A stretch of 39,172 bases of DNA from an uncultured Shewanella sp. (lineage in GTDB: Bacteria; Pseudomonadota; Gammaproteobacteria; Enterobacterales; Shewanellaceae): positions 1 through 39,172 of the forward strand of contig NZ_CANLKR010000043.1 in the NCBI RefSeq assembly GCF_947491715.1, in the 5' to 3' direction. This document shows positions 35,051 through 39,172 of this stretch, one piece after another; position 1 is the stretch's first letter; each line of letters starts with the position of its first letter. Below the pieces are notes generated by a model that was not told the DNA's origin, searched no databases, and saw only the letters and a program-made list of their open reading frames with translations. The position numbers were made by a program, and so were the translations under genes.

Positions 35051-36190
35051 TTATATTAAGTAGCCTTCATCTGGACTTAATACAGCTTCACTCCAGCCTA
35101 ATCCATGAAATAGAGGCAACCATTCAGGATCTAATTCTGTTTCAATCACCAATCGTTCTCCGGTCCTTGGATGATTAAAGCACAGTTTCTTAGCGATTAA
35201 CCAAAGACGGTTGACATTAAAATGCTCCCTAAAGAATTTATTTTGCTTACCATCACCGTGGGTCGTATCACCAATAATAGGGTGGCGTAAATGCGCCATA
35301 TGACGCCTTAATTGATGCTTTCTGCCTGTTAATGGCATGAGATAGACCAATGCATATCGACTCGTAGGGTAACGACCTGAAGCAAAGGGGATCTCGGCAT
35401 TCAGCAAAGGTTGATAATCTGTCACTGCATCCTGCGCCAATTTATTCGAATTGGCATGCTTATCGCCAAGGGCATCAAGCTCTTTCTTTAAAGGGTAATC
35501 GAGTCTACCTGCTCCCTTCAAATTGCCTCTTACTACGGCCAGGTAATGTTTCTCAATACTGTGACACTCAAACTGCTCACATAATGCTCGAGCCATTTCA
35601 CTGCTTTTGGCAAATAATAAAACCCCCGATGTGGGCCTATCTAAACGATGAATAGGATAAACATGACAGCCAATTTGATCTCTCAATAACTGCATGGCAA
35701 AAAAGCGCTCTTTTCTCGCTAAATAGGTACGATGGACCAACAACCCAGCAGGTTTATGGATGACAACAATATCATCATCTTCATATAAAATGCCTAATTT
35801 GGGCGGTGTTTCCTCAGCAAAAAGTCCATCGTGTTCCTTAGAGAGTTTATCACTACTCGCCTGAGGATCTGTTTTCTCACCCATAAACAAAGCATCAAAA
35901 TATTGAAATTCTCTCACTAATTCATTAAGAGTCGGATCAGAACCCCAAACGTGTTCAGCCATAGGGGCTAGCCCCATTTCAGTGGGTAAAGGCAAGTTTT
36001 TTTCTATTATCAATCTCATTTGAGGTAAAAATACAAATTGCAGCCACTGCTCAAAACGCATGGTATCGACCGCAAATGGGGCTTGGCTCAACATCGCTTG
36101 AGCGGAAGGCTCCTCAGCAGGTAGACATTTTTTTAAAAACAGTAGCCCTTCGAGATGAACTAACTTTTTTTGGACAAGGGTATGCAACAT
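35051..36190 (-). CDS. truC: YqcC-TruC fusion: DUF446 domain plus tRNA pseudouridine(65) synthase
   Basis: A 379-residue protein joining two parts that are separate neighbours in E. coli. Residues about 1-105 match the YqcC/DUF446 family (PFAVDTMRFEQWLQFVFLPQM, in shortened form, then APMAEHVWG). Residues about 130-379 are TruC of the RluA family, which modifies U65 in some tRNAs: ILYEDDDIVVIHKPAGLLVH, then HRLDRPTSGVLLFAKS with the catalytic Asp, then LMPLTGRKHQLRRHMAHL and GDTTHGDG. The reading frame runs through a charged linker (about 106-129) without a stop. The gene is transcribed toward yqcA. Confidence 0.93.
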   Translation of the reverse strand: MLHTLVQKKLVHLEGLLFLKKCLPAEEPSAQAMLSQAPFAVDTMRFEQWLQFVFLPQMRLIIEKNLPLPTEMGLAPMAEHVWGSDPTLNELVREFQYFDALFMGEKTDPQASSDKLSKEHDGLFAEETPPKLGILYEDDDIVVIHKPAGLLVHRTYLARKERFFAMQLLRDQIGCHVYPIHRLDRPTSGVLLFAKSSEMARALCEQFECHSIEKHYLAVVRGNLKGAGRLDYPLKKELDALGDKHANSNKLAQDAVTDYQPLLNAEIPFASGRYPTSRYALVYLMPLTGRKHQLRRHMAHLRHPIIGDTTHGDGKQNKFFREHFNVNRLWLIAKKLCFNHPRTGERLVIETELDPEWLPLFHGLGWSEAVLSPDEGYLI

Positions 36191-36249
36191 AACAAACTTC
36201 TTAAATTAAATAGACTCAATATTTTTCAAATAAGATCATATCATCAATC

Positions 36250-36283
36250 CCCAAGTGAAATGAAGCTACTCATTTCACTTGGG
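36250..36283. repeat. 13-bp perfect inverted repeat upstream of the DUF3549 gene
   Basis: CCCAAGTGAAATG (36250-36262) and CATTTCACTTGGG (36271-36283) with an 8-nt loop. Its right foot overlaps the proposed -35 box of the next feature, so it may be an operator. It lies between divergent genes, so a terminator role is not needed. Confidence 0.75.
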
Positions 36284-36307
36284 TATAACCTAACTTATCC
36301 CTATAAT
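36279..36307 (+). promoter_or_regulatory. Promoter candidate for the DUF3549-DUF3301 operon
   Basis: TTGGGT (36279-36284), 17-bp spacer, perfect TATAAT (36302-36307). Transcription would start near 36314, about 25 bases before the ATG at 36339. Confidence 0.55.
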
Positions 36308-36338
36308 ACCCACTCAAATTCTTCAATGTGGCAGTAAC

Positions 36339-37352
36339 ATGGATAAAATAACAACACTTAGCCAATTTCTTTCATTAGGCGGCAGCCAATTTCATGTTTA
36401 TGAAATGGGTCGACGAGTACAGCATATTGATGCTAACACATTTGAGAAAATTGAAGCACTTAACCTTCCTTACCCCAGCCCTTTACAAGGGCATGCTCAA
36501 TTTGCATTAGTTTTTTGGGATGAAACACAGGCTCACTTCATTTGGTTTTTAAAACTGCCACTGGATGAGCAAGGTTTACTCTCTCCAGCACCTCGAACCC
36601 AATTTATTAAAATGATCATTGAAGCATTGGGGAACTCACCAACACAAACACTCACTGAAGCACAACAAGAAAAGCTGGCTAACCACCCTTTTAGCTTCAA
36701 ACCTAGCCCAGAAAAACTAGCAATATTCAATGCATTAGTTAGACAACAATTACATCAGCCTCCATCAAAACAATATCAAAACGCCTATGATTACTTAGCT
36801 GAAAAAAAACAGCATAGTCAATGGGAAAATGTTGGGTTACAAGGTATTGCTGATATTTGTGTCAGGAATAAAAACAAAGCACACCTTCAGCTCCTTCAAC
36901 ACGGACTATCTCAATCGCCGAGTGAAGTTCAAGTGGCAATATGCCAATGCTTGGAACACTTAACCTTTGACGCTTCTTTAGCGAATTTATTACTAAATCA
37001 AATCATCAATAAAGAAAACGATCATAATATTTATCGATTTAGAGCACTTGCTTCTTACCCCGATCTGGCCAAAGAAGCCATCATGCACTGGCACCAAAAA
37101 AATCAATTAACGCCTGAATTGCTCATTACTATCGCGGCACGAAACTGGACTACATTGCAAGATCCTCAATTACAAATACTCTATTTAGACGCTTTAGCCG
37201 AACATGAACAAGCTTTGTTTAATCAATTATTCATTGAATTAGTAGCAATACCTACCTTACGTCCTCTGCTACTTGCTCAATTACGTAATCCAAAGCGCAG
37301 TATACAACTGACCCAAGCCATAGGTGGATTATTTAAGGCAACAAAATTATGA
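36339..37352 (+). CDS. DUF3549 family protein
   Basis: A 337-residue protein that starts MDKITTLSQFLSLGGSQF. The stretch FHVYEMGRRVQHI and the whole plan (a beta-rich first quarter, then helical repeats with LLNQII-, LASYPDLAKEA- and LYLDALAEHEQAL-type segments) fit the DUF3549 family of Shewanella and Vibrio. Its function is unknown. There is no signal peptide or membrane helix, so it is probably cytoplasmic. Its stop overlaps the DUF3301 start by four bases, so the two are co-translated. A conserved position next to truC suggests a housekeeping link, not proven. Confidence 0.85.
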   Translation: MDKITTLSQFLSLGGSQFHVYEMGRRVQHIDANTFEKIEALNLPYPSPLQGHAQFALVFWDETQAHFIWFLKLPLDEQGLLSPAPRTQFIKMIIEALGNSPTQTLTEAQQEKLANHPFSFKPSPEKLAIFNALVRQQLHQPPSKQYQNAYDYLAEKKQHSQWENVGLQGIADICVRNKNKAHLQLLQHGLSQSPSEVQVAICQCLEHLTFDASLANLLLNQIINKENDHNIYRFRALASYPDLAKEAIMHWHQKNQLTPELLITIAARNWTTLQDPQLQILYLDALAEHEQALFNQLFIELVAIPTLRPLLLAQLRNPKRSIQLTQAIGGLFKATKL

Positions 37353-37705
37353 TAGATATTTTCATTATTCTCGCACTCGTCGTTATTATTGTTTTCTTTT
37401 GGCAACTCAGGAAAATGGCAGAAGTCAGTCGTATTTATGTTAACAAAGAGTGCCAAAAACAGCATGTCCAACTATTGGCGATTGCACAAGATTCTGCTCG
37501 TCCGAGTCTAGGGGGCAATACTGGGTTTACTTGGAAAGCAACATATCTATTTGAATTCAGTACCAATGGTATCGATAAACACCAAGGTCACATTGTCATG
37601 TTAGGGACTAGAATACAAAAAATAGACTGGCCTGTTTTTCCAGAACCGGAATGGCAAGAAGCACCAGATGCTAAAGGACAGTTCGGACGATGCCCCAATC
37701 GCTAA
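37349..37705 (+). CDS. DUF3301 family membrane-anchored protein
   Basis: A 118-residue protein. An N-terminal membrane helix (about 1-18, MIDIFIILALVVIIVFFW) is followed by a soluble domain with CQKQHVQLLAIAQDSARP and FTWKATYLFEFSTNG, typical of DUF3301. Function is unknown. The C-terminus WQEAPDAKGQFGRCPNR is odd: just after the stop there is a diverged second copy of the same coding tail (37726-37860), with a 9-bp minisatellite inside. The present stop may therefore not be the ancestral one. Confidence 0.85.
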   Translation: MIDIFIILALVVIIVFFWQLRKMAEVSRIYVNKECQKQHVQLLAIAQDSARPSLGGNTGFTWKATYLFEFSTNGIDKHQGHIVMLGTRIQKIDWPVFPEPEWQEAPDAKGQFGRCPNR

Positions 37706-37725
37706 CACATATGTACAAAAATTAA

Positions 37726-37860
37726 ATGGCAAGAAGCCGTTGCTCCAAAGAACCAAAAGGACAGGTAGGACAGGTAGGACAGGTAGGACAGGTAGGACAG
37801 GTAGGACAGGTAGGACAAATTAGGACAATGTCCAACAATCCATTTCAATTTTTAAAATAG
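37726..37860 (+). repeat. Diverged duplicate of the DUF3301 gene tail
   Basis: ATGGCAAGAAGC occurs near 37652 inside the gene and again near 37728 after its stop. Each is followed by AAAGGACAG- and, later, GGAC..TG(T/C)CC. In one frame the second copy reads WQEAVAPKNQK, in another GQCPTIHFNF, both close to the tail of the DUF3301 protein. It is a non-coding, frame-broken copy. Confidence 0.6.
37759..37822. repeat. 9-bp minisatellite after the DUF3301 gene
   Basis: Six perfect copies of GGACAGGTA (37759-37812) followed by a degenerate unit (37813-37822). The unit would encode GQV in one frame. It lies inside the duplicated gene tail. Confidence 0.95.
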
Positions 37861-37887
37861 ATTTTTTAAAATCAATTTTAAAAAAGA

Positions 37888-37913
37888 AAAGGCACGACCT
37901 AAGTCGTGCCTTT
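37888..37913. terminator. Strong bidirectional terminator
   Basis: AAAGGCACGAC (37888-37898) and GTCGTGCCTTT (37903-37913) with a CTAA loop; TTT follows on the plus strand and A-rich sequence precedes. It probably ends the DUF3549-DUF3301 transcript. Confidence 0.88.
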
Positions 37914-37939
37914 CTATTATTGATTAAGCTATCCCGCTA

Positions 37940-38480
37940 TTTTCGTGCTCCCTGCACCATCCATGCGATCAATATGCTCCGTGCTTCATCCATGCGCATC
38001 CATGTCATCCCTGTACCTAAAGGCACACCATCCTTGACACCGCACTTATCCTTAGCTTGGCTTACTTAATCCTTTAGCGTGTCCACAATCATCCTTGAGG
38101 ATCCGATTGGCCATAATCCTTTTAATATTGCCATCCTAAGCAACCTGCAATAATCCTTTGCAGCAATGGCGCTTTCCTTTTATGATAAATGACTTAATTT
38201 TTAAAGTCTCATCCTTGATCACACACGTTAATCGTATCCTATTCCTAACTTAACATTAGGAATTAGCTCATTCCTTCAGCTATTTCGCCGTCATCCTTGA
38301 AAATTATTCAATACTTTCCTTGTAGCTTGCCTTCCAGGCAACCACTTTCGTCCATTTTTTGCATCAATTCCTTTGCTTTCTGCCCTCATCCTGAAAGCTT
38401 CATCCATAATCCATGAAAGTGTAATAGCTAACGTCCTGAGCTACATACACCCAATTGACCTCCCTGTACCTTCTAAAGTG
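37940..38480. repeat. Array of small hairpins with TCC in the loop
   Basis: No gene is seen. Short inverted repeats with different stems enclose loops that all contain TCC. Examples are GTGC-TCCCT-GCAC (37945-37957), GCAA-TAATCCT-TTGC (38147-38161), TAGCT-CATTCCTTC-AGCTA (38264-38282), TTGCC-TTCCA-GGCAA (38327-38341), TTCAT-CCATAATCC-ATGAA (38399-38417) and TAGCT-AACGTCCTG-AGCTA (38425-38443). Between them ATCC(A/C/T)TG recurs many times. Confidence 0.6.
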
Positions 38481-38826
38481 TAATCTAAAAAAACAAAATA
38501 CACACAACTTAAACATTATAATAACAAATATATTTTATAGAAAAAAAAAGCATAAATATTTATCTTATTGTTTTTTATTAAAAACAAAAAATAATGAACA
38601 CAATCCTTTATAGTTTTTTTTAGATATTTATTTCTCTTTGTGCGAAATAGCTTACAAGACTTAAGGATTATAGCTCATAGTGTTATCAAAATGTAAGCAA
38701 CAGTTTAACTTCGGTACCAGTCCAACTAAAGCGAAAATTATTTCACTTTTTACAAGCCCTATCCTCAGTCTCATCATCGCTTTAGCGTCCCTTCCTAGCT
38801 ATTTTCTATTCCTATCCCTATCCTTT
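38481..38826. other. AT-rich noncoding stretch
   Basis: Roughly 38485-38640 is almost entirely A and T (runs such as TATATTTTATAG and a nine-A run). The following bases to 38826 have no coding frame I trust. The AT-rich part could be a promoter-upstream or H-NS-type binding region for a gene beyond the window; no clear promoter is seen. Confidence 0.4.
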
Positions 38827-39172
38827 GACGCACTATCATCCCTGACTCATCTGCAAAGTACTTCCTGTACTCTTTATAAGCATTCAACTTCCAATATTGA
38901 GCCACTAGCCATCCTTGCCCATTATTTCCCTATGCCATTGTCCACCCTTTGACGCACTATCATCCCTGACAGCCTGACTCATCTGCAAAGTACTTCCTGT
39001 ACTCTTTATAAGCATTCAACTTCCAATATTGAGCCACTAGCTGAACCACTAGCCATCCTTGCCCGTTATTTCCCTATGCCATTGTCCATCCTTTCACGCA
39101 CTATCATCCCTGACAGCCTGACTCATCTGCAAAGTACTTCCTGTACTCTTTATAAGCATTCAACTTCCAATA
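38827..39172. repeat. Long direct tandem repeats (units of 124 and 144 bp, third unit cut by the window end)
   Basis: Units start with GACGCACTATCATCCCTGAC at 38827 and 38951, and with the variant CACGCAC at 39095. Units 2 and 3 carry an extra AGCCTGAC. Unit 2 also has an extra 12 bp (around CTAGCTGAACCA). Otherwise they are nearly identical. Each contains the hairpin GTAC-TTCCT-GTAC (first at 38858-38870), the same type as in the array to the left. The repeat continues past the window. Confidence 0.9.

Noticed and set aside
38680..38952. 90-codon plus-strand frame at the right end
   Set aside because: It runs into the tandem repeats, has no clear ribosome site, and its composition follows the repeat. 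Not treated as a gene.
37759..39172. Repeats at the right end as a CRISPR array
   Set aside because: Units are 9, 124 or 144 bp and directly adjacent with no unique spacers, and there are no cas genes.
1..39172. tRNA or rRNA genes, prophage or insertion sequences
   Set aside because: No tRNA- or rRNA-like stretch, transposase or integrase gene was recognised on either strand by reading.

Overview
The window looks like a chromosomal segment of a marine gammaproteobacterium of the Alteromonadales, most likely Shewanella or a close relative. The evidence is the gene order rpsB-tsf-pyrH-frr-uppS-cdsA-dxr-rseP-bamA-skp-lpxD-fabZ-lpxA-lpxB-rnhB-dnaE with divergent map and glnD, the DUF3549/DUF3301 pair, and the flavodoxin/TruC/YqcC cluster. 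The genus is inferred from protein character and synteny, not from a search.

Region 1 (1-9097) is an accessory segment in which almost every gene points left. It holds a probable secreted beta-pore-forming toxin, a stand-alone HNH-type protein, and a two-gene operon of a DUF1611 (DgcN-like) protein and a fold-III PLP racemase of the alanine/ornithine racemase type. Further right are a class-3 lipase with a tail-fibre-like N-terminal domain, a free-standing copy of that domain, a small membrane protein and a small zinc-ribbon protein. Three related palindromes (about 2305, 5523 and 8710) stand between these modules. The most interesting signal is a pair of about 95-nt RNA-like elements, one directly before the DUF1611 gene (minus strand, about 5129-5225) and one before a short plus-strand reading frame (2464-2556). 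Both show a hairpin whose loop matches a distal strand, a second hairpin at the same spacing, a C-run, and a strand that can pair either with the first loop or with the Shine-Dalgarno sequence. This is the architecture of a translational riboswitch.

Region 2 (9098-29366) is the conserved leftward macromolecular-synthesis and envelope-biogenesis cluster. It makes ribosomal protein S2, EF-Ts, UMP kinase and ribosome recycling factor, then undecaprenyl-PP, CDP-diacylglycerol and DXP-pathway enzymes, the RseP protease, BamA and Skp, and the early lipid A enzymes with FabZ. RNase HII, DNA polymerase III alpha and TilS follow. TilS carries two adjacent in-frame minisatellites near its C-terminus, and accA, which often lies beside dnaE, is absent from this spot.

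Region 3 (29367-37705) holds map and glnD (rightward), purU, a YqcA-type flavodoxin and a YqcC-TruC fusion (leftward), a tiny basic reading frame, and DUF3549 and DUF3301 genes (rightward). Several clear hairpins lie between genes.

Region 4 (37706-39172) has no convincing gene. It starts with a diverged duplicate of the DUF3301 gene tail and a 9-bp minisatellite. A strong terminator follows, then about 500 bp of small hairpins whose stems differ but whose loops all contain TCC, then a very AT-rich patch, and finally long direct repeats that run off the window.
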